DNA of 64,000 bases from Rhodococcus pseudokoreensis (GCF_017068395.1 NZ_CP070619.1:248001-312000), one strand, 5' to 3'; positions 10,974 to 19,857 are shown, numbered from the stretch's first letter. The notes: a model not told the origin generated them from the sequence alone. Translations and numbers: made by a program.

Positions 10974-12433
10974 TAACCCACCGCCCCTTCCATCTGCAGT
11001 TCGATCAGGCGGTTCAGTTCCAGGGCGTACTCCATCGGGAGTTCCTTGGCGATCGGCTCGACGAAGCCGCGCACGACCGTGGCCATGGCCTCGTCCTCGG
11101 TGAGCCCGCGGCTCATCAGGTAGAACAACTGATCGTCGCTCACCTTCGACACGGTGGCCTCGTGACCCATGGTCACGTCGTCCTCGCGGATGTCGACGTA
11201 GGGGTAGGTGTCCGAGCGGCTGATCTGATCGACCAGCAGCGCGTCACACTTGACTGTCGACTTCGAGCCGTGGGCGCCCTTGTTGACCTGGACGAGTCCG
11301 CGGTAGGACGCGCGTCCACCGCCGCGGGCCACCGACTTGCTGATGATGGTCGACGACGTGTGCGGCGCGAGGTGCAGCATCTTGGCACCGGTGTCCTGGT
11401 GCTGGCCCTCACCGGCGAAAGCCACCGAGAGAACCTCGCCGCGGGCGTGCTCGCCCATCATCCAGACGGCCGGGTACTTCATGGTGACCTTGGACCCGAT
11501 GTTGCCGTCGATCCACTCCATGGATCCGCCGGCCTCCACCTTGGTGCGCTTGGTAACCAGGTTGTAGACGTTGTTCGACCAGTTCTGGATGGTCGTGTAG
11601 CGGCAGTGGCCGCCCTTCTTCACGATGATCTCGACCACCGCGGAGTGCAGCGAGTCGGACTTGTAGATCGGCGCCGTGCAGCCCTCGACGTAGTGCACGG
11701 AGGCGCCCTCGTCGACGATGATCAGGGTCCGCTCGAACTGGCCCATGTTCTCCGTGTTGATGCGGAAGTAGGCCTGCAGCGGGATGTCGACGTGCACGCC
11801 CGGCGGGACGTAGATGAACGAGCCACCCGACCACACGGCCGTGTTCAGCGCGGAGAACTTGTTGTCGCCGGCCGGGATGACCGTGCCGAAGTACTCCTGG
11901 AACAGTTCGGGATGCTGCTTCAGGCCCGTGTCGGTGTCGAGGAAGATGACGCCCTGCGACTCGAGGTCCTCACGGATCGAGTGGTAGACGACCTCCGACT
12001 CGTACTGAGCCGCGACACCGGCGACGAGGCGCTGCTTCTCGGCCTCGGGGATGCCCAGCTTGTCGTACGTGTTCTTGATGTCCTCGGGCAGGTCTTCCCA
12101 GCTCTCGGCCTGCTTCTCGCTCGAGCGCACGAAGTACTTGATGTTGTCGAAGTGGATGCCCTCGAGGTCCGATCCCCAGTTCGGCATCGGCTTCTTGTCG
12201 AAGGTCTTCAGCGCACGCAGGCGGATGTCGAGCATCCAGTCCGGTTCGCTCTTCTTCGCCGAGATGTCGCGCACGACGTCTTCGGACAGACCGCGCTGCG
12301 CACTGGCACCGGCCTCGTCGGAATCGGACCAGCCGTACCCGTAATGCCCGAGTGACGCGATGGTCTCTTCCTGCGTGAGCGGCTCGGCGTTGGCCGACGC
12401 AGTGGATGTCACCTGGTCTGATGTGACGGTCAT
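10973..12433 (-). CDS. sufB: Fe-S scaffold protein SufB
   Basis: The 486-residue scaffold subunit on which clusters are built. Conserved stretches are [20 protein letters not shown] at the N-terminus, [19 protein letters not shown], and the C-terminal [20 protein letters not shown] tract. The frame is uninterrupted: the intein found in mycobacterial SufB is absent, and the stretch [19 protein letters not shown] runs straight through. It is the first structural gene after sufR, which lies 103 bp upstream, and its stop overlaps the sufD start. Confidence 0.97.
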   Translation of the reverse strand: MTVTSDQVTSTASANAEPLTQEETIASLGHYGYGWSDSDEAGASAQRGLSEDVVRDISAKKSEPDWMLDIRLRALKTFDKKPMPNWGSDLEGIHFDNIKYFVRSSEKQAESWEDLPEDIKNTYDKLGIPEAEKQRLVAGVAAQYESEVVYHSIREDLESQGVIFLDTDTGLKQHPELFQEYFGTVIPAGDNKFSALNTAVWSGGSFIYVPPGVHVDIPLQAYFRINTENMGQFERTLIIVDEGASVHYVEGCTAPIYKSDSLHSAVVEIIVKKGGHCRYTTIQNWSNNVYNLVTKRTKVEAGGSMEWIDGNIGSKVTMKYPAVWMMGEHARGEVLSVAFAGEGQHQDTGAKMLHLAPHTSSTIISKSVARGGGRASYRGLVQVNKGAHGSKSTVKCDALLVDQISRSDTYPYVDIREDDVTMGHEATVSKVSDDQLFYLMSRGLTEDEAMATVVRGFVEPIAKELPMEYALELNRLIELQMEGAVG

Positions 12434-12502
12434 GCGAGCTCCTTCCGGAGTCTTGTTACGAGACCGGCGAGGGCTGGTCGCCGGTGGAATTGCTGACTAG
12501 AG

Positions 12503-12534
12503 GATCTATCGGTGAAGCGATCTATCGGTGAAGC
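12503..12534. repeat. 16-bp tandem duplication between sufR and sufB
   Basis: GATCTATCGGTGAAGC occurs twice with no spacing, at 12503-12518 and 12519-12534, directly after the sufR stop. Both copies are exact. It could be slippage or a paired binding site; nothing else is visible in this gap apart from the sufB leader. Confidence 0.85.
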
Positions 12535-12536
12535 GT

Positions 12537-13286
12537 TCATTTGGGACCGGACGGCGGGACGAGTGGAACGTGGGTGGTGCACGCGCAGTCGCCGTTCGCG
12601 ATGGTCGCGAGCCGCTGGACGTGGGTGCCGAGCAGTTGGGCGAACGCTGCCTGCTCGGCTTCGCACAGTTCCGGGAATTCCTCGGCGACGTGCGAGACCG
12701 GGCAGTGGTGCTGGCAGATCTGCACGCCGTTGCCGACCGGGCGGGTCGAGGCCGCGAATCCGGCGGTGGTGAACGCGTCGGCGATGGCGTCGGCGGTGGT
12801 TTCGAGACCCTCGGCGCTCTGATCCGCGGCCGGGGTGACGTCGCCGACGATCGCCTGCACTCGGCGACGCGCGAACTCGGTGATCGCGGCGTCTCCCCCG
12901 ACCTCCCGCAGCTGACGCATGGCCGCGCCCGCGAGGTCGTCGTACGCGTGACCGAGCCTGCCGCGGCCCTTGGCGGTGATCTGGAAATATTTGGCGGGCC
13001 GTCCCCGTCCGCGGTGACGCACGGCGACGGAGGACGCCTCGCGCGCCTCACCGGAGTCGAGGAGTGCGTCGAGATGGCGACGGACGCCGGCGGCACTCAG
13101 GCCGAGGCGGGTTCCGATTTCCGACGCAGTGATCGGCCCCTCCTCGAGGAGGAGCTTCACGACGGCCGCGCGGGTGTGCCCTTCGTGGCCCACGGCGACG
13201 GGTGACGCGGTTGCGACAGGCGCCGCCGAAGAAGGCGCGTGAACTGCGCTTTCCTTCGTTGCACGTGGTGTCGTATCCGTTTTCAC
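12537..13286 (-). CDS. sufR: Fe-S-sensing repressor SufR of the suf operon
   Basis: A 249-residue regulator with a winged helix-turn-helix near residues 38-105: VVKLLLEEGPITASEIGTR, then LSAAGVRRHLDALLDSGEA. The C-terminal part carries cysteines at 191, 195, 208, 234 and 236 (CQHHC, PELCEAE, GDCAC), which match the cluster-ligand region of SufR proteins. Holo-SufR represses the suf genes and loses repression when its cluster is damaged or missing. It heads the suf operon. The GTG at 13286 is inside a putative SufR box, so transcription may begin at or very near the start codon. Confidence 0.93.
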   Translation of the reverse strand: MKTDTTPRATKESAVHAPSSAAPVATASPVAVGHEGHTRAAVVKLLLEEGPITASEIGTRLGLSAAGVRRHLDALLDSGEAREASSVAVRHRGRGRPAKYFQITAKGRGRLGHAYDDLAGAAMRQLREVGGDAAITEFARRRVQAIVGDVTPAADQSAEGLETTADAIADAFTTAGFAASTRPVGNGVQICQHHCPVSHVAEEFPELCEAEQAAFAQLLGTHVQRLATIANGDCACTTHVPLVPPSGPK

Positions 13287-13297
13287 AACACCAGTGT
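13283..13297 (-). promoter_or_regulatory. Putative SufR operator over the sufR start
   Basis: Read on the minus strand this is ACACT-GGTGT-TGTGA, an exact match to the ACACT-N5-TGTGA form that I recall being reported for mycobacterial SufR. It is part of a TCACA-N7-TGTGA inverted repeat at 13283-13299. It overlaps the GTG start of sufR, a position suited to autorepression. Confidence 0.6.
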
Positions 13298-13406
13298 GAC
13301 GGAATTCCGATCGCAGGTCTACTAAGGGTGCCCTGCCTTACACCTGTGATTATGTGCCGCCCGGGCGCGGGAATACTGGCCGAACCGGCCGTGTTCGGCG
13401 CACCGC

Positions 13407-13412
13407 TACGCT
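13407..13412 (+). promoter_or_regulatory. Possible -10 box for a leaderless mptB transcript
   Basis: TACGCT fits the actinobacterial TANNNT -10 pattern and lies six bases before the GTG start of mptB, where no Shine-Dalgarno sequence is present. This is the spacing expected for a leaderless mRNA. No clear -35 is visible. Confidence 0.35.
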
Positions 13413-13418
13413 GCCTGT

Positions 13419-15203
13419 GTGCCGCAGACCCCCGAGAACCCGGAGCCGACCCGCGCGGAGCCGACCTTGACGGCTCGCGCCGCTCTTCGACATCCGGCCG
13501 AGCTGTTCCGGCGGGCGCTGGGCATCGACGGCCCCTCCCCGCGCTCGTCGGTGGCGGCCGCGTTGCACGGCGACGAACCGGAGACCGCAGGCCTGAACGG
13601 GCAGGAGACCGCCCAGCTCCGCGGCATCCGCCGGTTCGGCGCGACCGGCGCCGTTCTGATGGCGGTGGGCGCACTGGGCGCCGGCGCCCAGCCGGTACTG
13701 CAGAACCCCGTCCAGGGGCTGCGCATCATCGGACTTCCCGCCCGAATTCCCAGTGTCGCGCTGACGCTCACCATGACGGGCACGGTGATGATCGTGCTCG
13801 CGTGGCTGCTGCTCGGCCGGTTCGCGATCGGCAGCCTGCAGTCCGGGGCCGTGCGCCGCCTCAACCGGTCCCAGCTCGACCGCACCCTGCTGCTGTGGAT
13901 CATCCCGCTGTCCGTCGCACCGCCGATGTTCAGCAAGGACGTGTACTCGTACCTCGCGCAGAGCGAGATCGCGGCCCGCGGGCTCGACCCGTACGCCATC
14001 GGTCCCGCGGGTGCTCTCGGCGTCGATCACGTCCTGACCCGCACCGTGCCGACGATCTGGCGGGACACACCCGCGCCGTACGGCCCGCTGTTCCTCTGGA
14101 TGGGGCGCGGGATCAGCTGGCTGACCGGCGAGAACATCGTCGCGGGGATCTTCCTGCACCGGCTGCTCGCCCTCGCCGGCGTGGCCATGATCGTGTGGGC
14201 GCTCCCCCGCCTGGCGCGCCGCTGCGGCGTCGCCGAGGTCAGCGCCCTCTGGCTGGGCGCCGCCAACCCCCTGCTGCTGTTCCACCTGGTCGCCGGGATC
14301 CACAACGAGGCCCTGATGCTCGGCCTCATGCTGGCCGGGATCGAACTGGCGCTGCGGGCCGTCGAACGGTCGGAACCGATCCGCGGGCAGTCCCTTCTCC
14401 TGCTGCTGTCCGGGGCGGCGCTCATCGCCCTGTCGTCGACGATCAAGATCCCGTCCCTGCTCGCGCTGGGGTTCGTCGGGATGGCGCTGGCCAGGCGATG
14501 GGGCGGAACCCCGAAAGCCGTGCTCTACGCGGCCGCCCTGCTCGGCGGCGTGGCCCTGGTGGTCACCCTCGTCATCAGCACGTCCAGCGGACTCGGCATC
14601 GGCTGGGTGCACACCCTCGGCACGGCGAACGCGGTCCGCAGCTGGATGTCGATACCCACACTGCTCGGCCTGGGCACCGGCCTGGCCGGGGTGCTGCTGG
14701 GCCTCGGCGATCACACGACGGCAGTGCTGAGCCTGACCCGGCCGATCGCCGCCGTCGCTGCGGCGTTCATCACACTCCGGATGCTCGTCGCCACCCTCGT
14801 CGGCCGCATCCACGCGGTCGGCGCGCTCGGGCTGTCCCTCGGCGCGGTCGTCCTGCTGTTCCCCGTGGTGCAGCCGTGGTATCTGCTGTGGGCGGTCCTG
14901 CCGCTCGCCGCCTGGGCCACCGCGCCCGCGTTCCGCGTCCCCGCGATCGTCTTCTCGTCCATCGTCAGCGTCATCCTCATGCCGAACGGCGGCGAGTACC
15001 AGCCCTTCGTCATCGTCCAGGCCGCCATCGCCACCATCTTCACGGCCGGAACGCTGATCGTGATCACCCGCAACCGCCTGCCGTGGCGGGTCGGTCCGGG
15101 GCAGCAGCCGGCCGTGCCGGAACCGCAGGATCCGCCCCGGGACGACGCCGGCGCGGAAAGCCGGGGCACCGGCCGGGTCACACCCGGCCAGGGCTTACGC
15201 TGA
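13419..15203 (+). CDS. mptB: Alpha-(1->6)-mannopyranosyltransferase MptB, GT-C membrane enzyme
   Basis: A 594-residue polytopic membrane protein placed exactly where mptB lies in mycobacteria, next to sufR. About 12 hydrophobic segments are visible from residue ~70 on. The large loop after the second or third helix carries FSKDVYSYLAQSEIAARGLD and a DPYAIGPAG sequence, the acidic region expected in GT-C polyprenyl-phosphomannose-dependent transferases. Corynebacterial MptB starts the mannan backbone of lipomannan and lipoarabinomannan in the cell envelope. The N-terminal ~65 residues and C-terminal ~40 residues are low complexity and polar. GTG at 13419 follows a possible leaderless promoter. 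The ABC exporter starts 6 bp downstream. Confidence 0.88.
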   Translation: MPQTPENPEPTRAEPTLTARAALRHPAELFRRALGIDGPSPRSSVAAALHGDEPETAGLNGQETAQLRGIRRFGATGAVLMAVGALGAGAQPVLQNPVQGLRIIGLPARIPSVALTLTMTGTVMIVLAWLLLGRFAIGSLQSGAVRRLNRSQLDRTLLLWIIPLSVAPPMFSKDVYSYLAQSEIAARGLDPYAIGPAGALGVDHVLTRTVPTIWRDTPAPYGPLFLWMGRGISWLTGENIVAGIFLHRLLALAGVAMIVWALPRLARRCGVAEVSALWLGAANPLLLFHLVAGIHNEALMLGLMLAGIELALRAVERSEPIRGQSLLLLLSGAALIALSSTIKIPSLLALGFVGMALARRWGGTPKAVLYAAALLGGVALVVTLVISTSSGLGIGWVHTLGTANAVRSWMSIPTLLGLGTGLAGVLLGLGDHTTAVLSLTRPIAAVAAAFITLRMLVATLVGRIHAVGALGLSLGAVVLLFPVVQPWYLLWAVLPLAAWATAPAFRVPAIVFSSIVSVILMPNGGEYQPFVIVQAAIATIFTAGTLIVITRNRLPWRVGPGQQPAVPEPQDPPRDDAGAESRGTGRVTPGQGLR

Positions 15204-15209
15204 TTCCCC

Positions 15210-16154
15210 GTGACCTCGCGAACGCCCGGATCGGCGCAACCTGCTGTACGCCTGGAAGGCGTGGTGAAGACCTTCGACGGTGTGAGGGCCGTCGACGGGC
15301 TCGATCTCACCGTCGAACGCGCACAGGTCGTCGCGTTGCTCGGTCCCAATGGCGCGGGTAAGACCACCACCGTCGAAATGTGTGAGGGCTTCATCCGCCC
15401 GGACAGCGGCACCGTCCGCGTCCTCGGACTCGATCCCGTCGCCGATGCCGGCGCCGTCCGGGCCCGGATCGGTGTGATGCTGCAGGGCGGCGGCGCGTAC
15501 CCCGGTTCCCGCGCCGGCGAGATGCTCGACCTGGTCGCCGCCTACTCCGCCGACCCCCTCGACCCCGACTGGTTGCTGCGCAGCCTCGGCCTAGAGGATT
15601 CGCGGCGCACCCCGTACCGCCGGCTGTCCGGCGGGCAGCAGCAACGCCTGTCCCTGGCCTGTGCGCTGGTCGGCCGCCCCGAACTGGTCTTTCTCGACGA
15701 ACCCACCGCCGGCCTCGACGCCCAGGCTCGCCTGCTGGTGTGGGAACTGATCGACGCGCTGCGCCGCGACGGTGTCAGCGTGCTGCTGACGACGCACCTG
15801 ATGGACGAGGCCGAGGAGCTCGCGGACCGGCTCGTCATCATCGACCACGGGTCGATCGTCGCCGCCGGAACGCCCGCCGAGGTCACCAGCCGCGGCGCCG
15901 AAGGTCAGTTGCGGCTCACCGCGCCCGCCGGTCTGGACACCGGGCCGCTCGCCCGGACCCTCCCCGACGGCTTCCGGGTCGCCGAGTCCGGACCGGGCAC
16001 CTACCTCGTCGAAGGGCCGATCGACCCGAAGGTGGTGGCCTCCGTCGCATCGTGGTGCGCCGATCTGGACGCCCTGATCAGCGACATCCGCGTCGACCAG
16101 CGCAGCCTCGAGGACGTCTTCCTCGAACTCACCGGCCGGGAACTGAGGGGATGA
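15210..16154 (+). CDS. ABC exporter ATP-binding subunit
   Basis: A 314-residue DrrA-type ATPase: Walker A GPNGAGKTTTVEMCEGF near residue 50, signature RLSGGQQQRLSLACALVG, Walker B LVFLDEPTAGLDAQ and the switch TTHLMDEAEELADR. The last ~90 residues are the extra C-terminal domain common in ABC-2 exporters for lipids and drugs. It begins 6 bp after mptB, and its TGA overlaps the permease gene region as ATGA. The equivalent gene pair follows mptB in mycobacteria. The substrate is unknown; export of an envelope component is an inference from the neighbours. Confidence 0.92.
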   Translation: MTSRTPGSAQPAVRLEGVVKTFDGVRAVDGLDLTVERAQVVALLGPNGAGKTTTVEMCEGFIRPDSGTVRVLGLDPVADAGAVRARIGVMLQGGGAYPGSRAGEMLDLVAAYSADPLDPDWLLRSLGLEDSRRTPYRRLSGGQQQRLSLACALVGRPELVFLDEPTAGLDAQARLLVWELIDALRRDGVSVLLTTHLMDEAEELADRLVIIDHGSIVAAGTPAEVTSRGAEGQLRLTAPAGLDTGPLARTLPDGFRVAESGPGTYLVEGPIDPKVVASVASWCADLDALISDIRVDQRSLEDVFLELTGRELRG

Positions 16155-16156
16155 CG

Positions 16157-16951
16157 ATGAGCACCAGTGACCGTCTGACGGCGAATCGTTTCGCCCCGGG
16201 CACGTTCACCCCCGACCCCCGCCCGAGCGGCGCGGCGGTCATGCTGCGGGCGCAGACCGCGCTGGAGCTGAAACTGCTCCTGCGCAACGGCGAGCAACTG
16301 CTGCTGACGATGTTCATCCCGATCACGCTGCTGATCGGGCTGTGCCTGCTGCCCATCGGCGACCTCGGAACGTCGCGGGTCGACAAGGTGGTGCCCGCCG
16401 TGATGATGGTGGCGGTGATGTCCACCGCGTTCACCGGGCAGGCGATCGCGGTCGGTTTCGACCGCCGCTACGGCGCCCTCAAACGGCTCGGCGCGACGCC
16501 CCTGCCGACGTGGGGAATCATCGCCGGGAAGAGCGCCGCGGTGGTCATCGTCGTCGCCCTGCAGTCCGTCCTGCTCGGTGCGATCGGGCTGGCTCTCGGC
16601 TGGCGTCCGAGTGCGTGGGGACTCGTCCTCGGCGCCGTGATCATCGCCCTGGGCACCGTGACGTTCGCGGCGATGGGCCTGCTGCTCGGCGGCACCCTCC
16701 GCGCCGACATCGTCCTCGCCCTCGCCAACATCCTGTGGTTCGTGATGGTCGGTGTCGGCAGTGTGGTGTTCGCCACCGGCGACCTCCCCTGGCTCCTGCA
16801 CACCGGGGCCCGGCTGATTCCGTCCGGAGCGCTCGCGCACGCCCTGGACGCCGCACTGTCGGGATCGGTGGACCTGCTCAGCGTCGTCGTCCTCGCCGTA
16901 TGGGGCGCGGCAGCGGGGGCCCTGGCGGCGAGGACGTTCCGATTCACGTGA
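16157..16951 (+). CDS. ABC-2 type exporter permease
   Basis: A 264-residue inner-membrane protein with about six hydrophobic helices, including LLLTMFIPITLLIGLCLLPI near residue 48, and the ABC-2 permease loop FDRRYGALKRLGATPLPTW. I prefer ATG at 16157 because GAGGGG at 16145-16150 is six bases upstream; ATG at 16151 would abut the SD and overlap the ATPase stop as ATGA. The stop TGA overlaps the GTG of the exported-protein gene. Together with the preceding ATPase it forms a half-transporter pair that would dimerise. Confidence 0.92.
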   Translation: MSTSDRLTANRFAPGTFTPDPRPSGAAVMLRAQTALELKLLLRNGEQLLLTMFIPITLLIGLCLLPIGDLGTSRVDKVVPAVMMVAVMSTAFTGQAIAVGFDRRYGALKRLGATPLPTWGIIAGKSAAVVIVVALQSVLLGAIGLALGWRPSAWGLVLGAVIIALGTVTFAAMGLLLGGTLRADIVLALANILWFVMVGVGSVVFATGDLPWLLHTGARLIPSGALAHALDAALSGSVDLLSVVVLAVWGAAAGALAARTFRFT

Positions 16952-18384
16952 TCCGTCGACCCACGGTCCGCCGCGCGGGCACCGTTCTCGCCGTCCTGCT
17001 CGCCGTCCTCTGCGGTGGCGCGCTGCCCGCGGGCGCCGCACCGAAGTGGGGTCCGCCCGCGTCGCCGAATCCGTTCCTCGGACCCGCGGGCACGTCCACG
17101 ATGCACGGCGACGCCGGGTCCACCGACGTGACGCCGCTGCCCGGTCCCGGCACCGGCCCCGTCACGCTGTCCGCGTACCCGCTCGTGTCCGCGTGCCCGA
17201 CCCTCCTGCAGGGTTCCGACCGGCTCGTCGTCGCCCTGTGCACGTCCGTGGCCGGCCAGATTCCCACCGTGCACCTGATCGACCCCGCGGCCCCCGCGGC
17301 GCCGTTCGGCGGCTCGCTCGCCACGTTCGCGCTGGCGAAGGGCAGCCTCCTCGGCGGCGTCTACGCGTTCCTCGACAACGACAACCGCCTCGTCGTCGTC
17401 GACGGCAACCGTCAGCTACTGCGGCTCGGACATTCGAAGGACCCCGCAGGCCAGTGGCGGATCACCGTCGACTCGCACGTCGACCTGTCCGGCAGTGTTC
17501 CTCAGGGCGACAACGTGACCGGGCTGACGCCGGACTGGCAGGGCAACGTCTGGTTCGCGACGGGCGGCGGCGTCGTCGGAGCCGTGGATCGCGGCGGTGT
17601 CGCGCAGTCCCTGCCGCCGGCCGCGGGCGAGCAGGTGCAGAACAGCATCTCCACCTCACCCGCAGGCGCCGCGGTCGCCACCACGCACGCCCTGTACCAG
17701 TTCGTGCTCCGCGACGGCGAGGTCCGGGTGGACTGGCGCCGCGAATACGACCGCGGACCGGACCGCAAGCCGGGGCAGCTGAGCCACGGCACCGGCTCCA
17801 CCCCCACCTACTTCGGACCGTCGACCGGCAGCGATTTCGTCGCGATCGTCGACAACGCCGACCCGCAGGTGACTCTCCGGGTCTTCCGCGCCGATTCCGG
17901 CGACGAGATCTGCACCCTCCCGGTGCTCGGCAATCCGGGCGGCAGCGAGAACTCGCCGATCGGCATCGGCAACTCGGTGTACGTCGCCGGGACGTACGGC
18001 TACCCGTATCCCACCGTTCCGGACGGGGCGGGACCGGCCGTTCCGACGAACGCGCCGTTCACCGGCGGCATGACCCGGGTCGACATCGACCCGATCGGCT
18101 GCCACCAGGTGTGGAGCAACGGCGTCCGCAGCGCCGCGGTCCCGCACCTGTCGACCGGCGACGGCCTCCTGTACACCGTGATCCGTCAGGGATTCGACGT
18201 CACGACCCCGCTGGACGGTTTCGCGTTCGCGGTGATCGACCCGTCCGACGGCTCGGTCGAGCACACCAGTCCACTCCCCGGGACCGCGGTCAACGACACC
18301 CTGCAGATGTCCGGACTCGTCACCGACACCGGCGACTTCTGGCAGGGCACGGTGACCGGCATCCTGCGCATTCGCGGCGAGTAG
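16948..18384 (+). CDS. Exported protein of unknown function, probable beta-propeller
   Basis: A 478-residue protein with a signal peptide: an Arg-rich start (MIRRPTVRR), a hydrophobic core AGTVLAVLLAVLCGG, and probable cleavage near AGA-AP at residues 30-31. The Cys in the core is not followed by a valid lipobox arrangement, so a lipoprotein is unlikely. The mature part is rich in Gly, Pro, Asp and Thr with four cysteines (SACPTL, VALCTS, DEICTL, IGCHQ) that could form two disulfides. Repeated blade-like strands such as GNVWFATGGGVVGAVDRGG and DGLLYTVIRQGFDV suggest a PQQ/quinoprotein-like propeller. The GTG start overlaps the permease stop as GTGA, tying it to the ABC exporter. I do not recognise a named family. 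Confidence 0.78.
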   Translation: MIRRPTVRRAGTVLAVLLAVLCGGALPAGAAPKWGPPASPNPFLGPAGTSTMHGDAGSTDVTPLPGPGTGPVTLSAYPLVSACPTLLQGSDRLVVALCTSVAGQIPTVHLIDPAAPAAPFGGSLATFALAKGSLLGGVYAFLDNDNRLVVVDGNRQLLRLGHSKDPAGQWRITVDSHVDLSGSVPQGDNVTGLTPDWQGNVWFATGGGVVGAVDRGGVAQSLPPAAGEQVQNSISTSPAGAAVATTHALYQFVLRDGEVRVDWRREYDRGPDRKPGQLSHGTGSTPTYFGPSTGSDFVAIVDNADPQVTLRVFRADSGDEICTLPVLGNPGGSENSPIGIGNSVYVAGTYGYPYPTVPDGAGPAVPTNAPFTGGMTRVDIDPIGCHQVWSNGVRSAAVPHLSTGDGLLYTVIRQGFDVTTPLDGFAFAVIDPSDGSVEHTSPLPGTAVNDTLQMSGLVTDTGDFWQGTVTGILRIRGE

Positions 18385-18440
18385 CACGGAGTCGGCCGCG
18401 CCGCCACCAGCCCAACGACACGCTGTAGTTGACCGCCCTC

Positions 18441-18446
18441 TACCAT
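18441..18446 (+). promoter_or_regulatory. Possible -10 box for a leaderless ctaA transcript
   Basis: TACCAT fits TANNNT and ends seven bases before the ctaA GTG (18454). There is no Shine-Dalgarno sequence in between. A TTGACC at 18429 is too close to serve as its -35. Confidence 0.3.
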
Positions 18447-18453
18447 CGATGCC

Positions 18454-19416
18454 GTGCTGTATCGCGGGTTTCTGAGCCTGGTAGACCGTCTCCCCCTTCC
18501 ATCGCTGACCGTGCAGCGTGTCATCGCGTTCGCGGTGATCCTCACGCAAGGCGGCATCGCCGTCACCGGGGCCGTCGTCCGGGTGACGGCGTCCGGCCTC
18601 GGCTGCCCCACCTGGCCGCAGTGCTTCCCCGGCAGCTTCGTGCCGGTCGGGCACGGCGAGGTCGCCGTCGTCCATCAGGCGGTCGAGTTCGGCAACCGGC
18701 TGCTGACGTTCGTCGTCGTCGTCTCCGCGGCCCTGATCGTCCTCGCGGTCACCCGCGCACGCCGCCGCAAAGAGGTCCTCGTCTACGCGTGGATGATGCC
18801 GCTCGGCACTGTCGTACAGGCCGTCATCGGCGGTGTCACGGTGCTCACCGGACTGCTGTGGTGGACGGTCGCGGTGCACCTGCTCGCGTCGATGGCGATG
18901 GTGTGGCTGGCGACCGTGATGTACGCGAAGATCTGCGAACCCGACGACGCCCCGGCGATCGACGTGATCCCGGCACCGCTGCGCTGGCTCACCGCGCTGT
19001 CGGCTGTCGCGCTGGCCGGCGTCCTCGCCGCCGGAACGCTGGTCACGGGTGCGGGACCGCACGCGGGAGACAAGAGTCTCGACCGCGTCGTTCCCCGCCT
19101 CGAGGTGGAGATCGTCACGCTCGTGCACCTGCATGCACAACTGCTGGTGGGTTACCTGGCGTTGCTGGTCGGCCTGTGCTTCGGCCTGTACGCCGTCGGC
19201 GCCACGCGCGCGGTGAAGGTCCGGGTGCAGGTTCTGCTCGCACTGGTGGTGGCGCAGGCGCTGATCGGGCTGGTCCAGTTCTTCACGGACGTTCCCGCCG
19301 CGTTGGTGGCGTTCCACGTCGCGGGGGCCGGGCTGTGCACCGCGGCCACCGCGGCGGTGTGGGCCGCGGGGCGCACCCGCGAGTACGTCACGCAGCCCGA
19401 CACCGCGAGCGTCTAG
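18454..19416 (+). CDS. ctaA: Heme A synthase CtaA
   Basis: A 320-residue COX15/CtaA membrane protein that oxidises heme O to heme A for cytochrome aa3 oxidase. Eight hydrophobic segments are visible. The first periplasmic loop holds the family motif RVTASGLGCPTWPQCFPGS with its cysteine pair, and heme-ligand histidines are in VVHQAVEFGNRLLTF, VAVHLLASMAM, HLHAQLLVGYL and VAFHVAGAG. It stands apart from ctaB, which is 1.4 kb downstream on the other strand. Its TAG overlaps the stop of the convergent small gene within the palindrome CTAG. Confidence 0.95.
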   Translation: MLYRGFLSLVDRLPLPSLTVQRVIAFAVILTQGGIAVTGAVVRVTASGLGCPTWPQCFPGSFVPVGHGEVAVVHQAVEFGNRLLTFVVVVSAALIVLAVTRARRRKEVLVYAWMMPLGTVVQAVIGGVTVLTGLLWWTVAVHLLASMAMVWLATVMYAKICEPDDAPAIDVIPAPLRWLTALSAVALAGVLAAGTLVTGAGPHAGDKSLDRVVPRLEVEIVTLVHLHAQLLVGYLALLVGLCFGLYAVGATRAVKVRVQVLLALVVAQALIGLVQFFTDVPAALVAFHVAGAGLCTAATAAVWAAGRTREYVTQPDTASV

Positions 19417-19778
19417 CGCTCGTTGCGGGCCTTCGGGAAGCGAGTCTGCCGCGCGACCCAGCCGGCCATCTTCTGAATGTGACCCTTGCGGGGCGTGACG
19501 ATGCTGGTGATCGCGCGGTCCCACTCCGAGACGGTGACATCGTCGAGCGAGGCGACGACGGCGTTCGCGGTGGCGAGATCCTCGACCACCTGGTCACCGA
19601 GGATGCCGTCGGCTCCGACGAGGGTGATCCGGACGCCGGCGAGCCCGATGGGCTGAATGACGGCGCTGGCCGAACCGCCGTGCTCGGCGACGAACTTCTT
19701 GATCGCGTCGACCGTGTGGGACGGCAGCGAGGGCGCCGGGCTCGAGGGGGCCTGTTCCGCATGGGTGTCGGTACTCAT
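19413..19778 (-). CDS. Conserved hypothetical protein, 121 residues
   Basis: After a polar lead of ~20 residues there is a compact alpha/beta-looking domain: HTVDAIKKFVAEHGGSASAV, GLAGVRITLVGADGILGDQV, then a basic end with KGHIQKMAGWVARQTRFPKA. There is no signal peptide or membrane segment. ATG at 19778 gives MSTDTHAEQ; the ORF extends upstream across the divergent qor promoter but that part is not protein-like. It is convergent with ctaA, sharing the CTAG stop. No function can be assigned; its reading frame has normal codon use, so it is probably real. Confidence 0.75.
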   Translation of the reverse strand: MSTDTHAEQAPSSPAPSLPSHTVDAIKKFVAEHGGSASAVIQPIGLAGVRITLVGADGILGDQVVEDLATANAVVASLDDVTVSEWDRAITSIVTPRKGHIQKMAGWVARQTRFPKARNER

Positions 19779-19857
19779 GATCCGAGAATACTGGGCGGTA
19801 GACGCGGCGTGTCCGCCAGGCTCCGTGCGGCGGGCCGCGCCGTGTAGAACTGAAACC

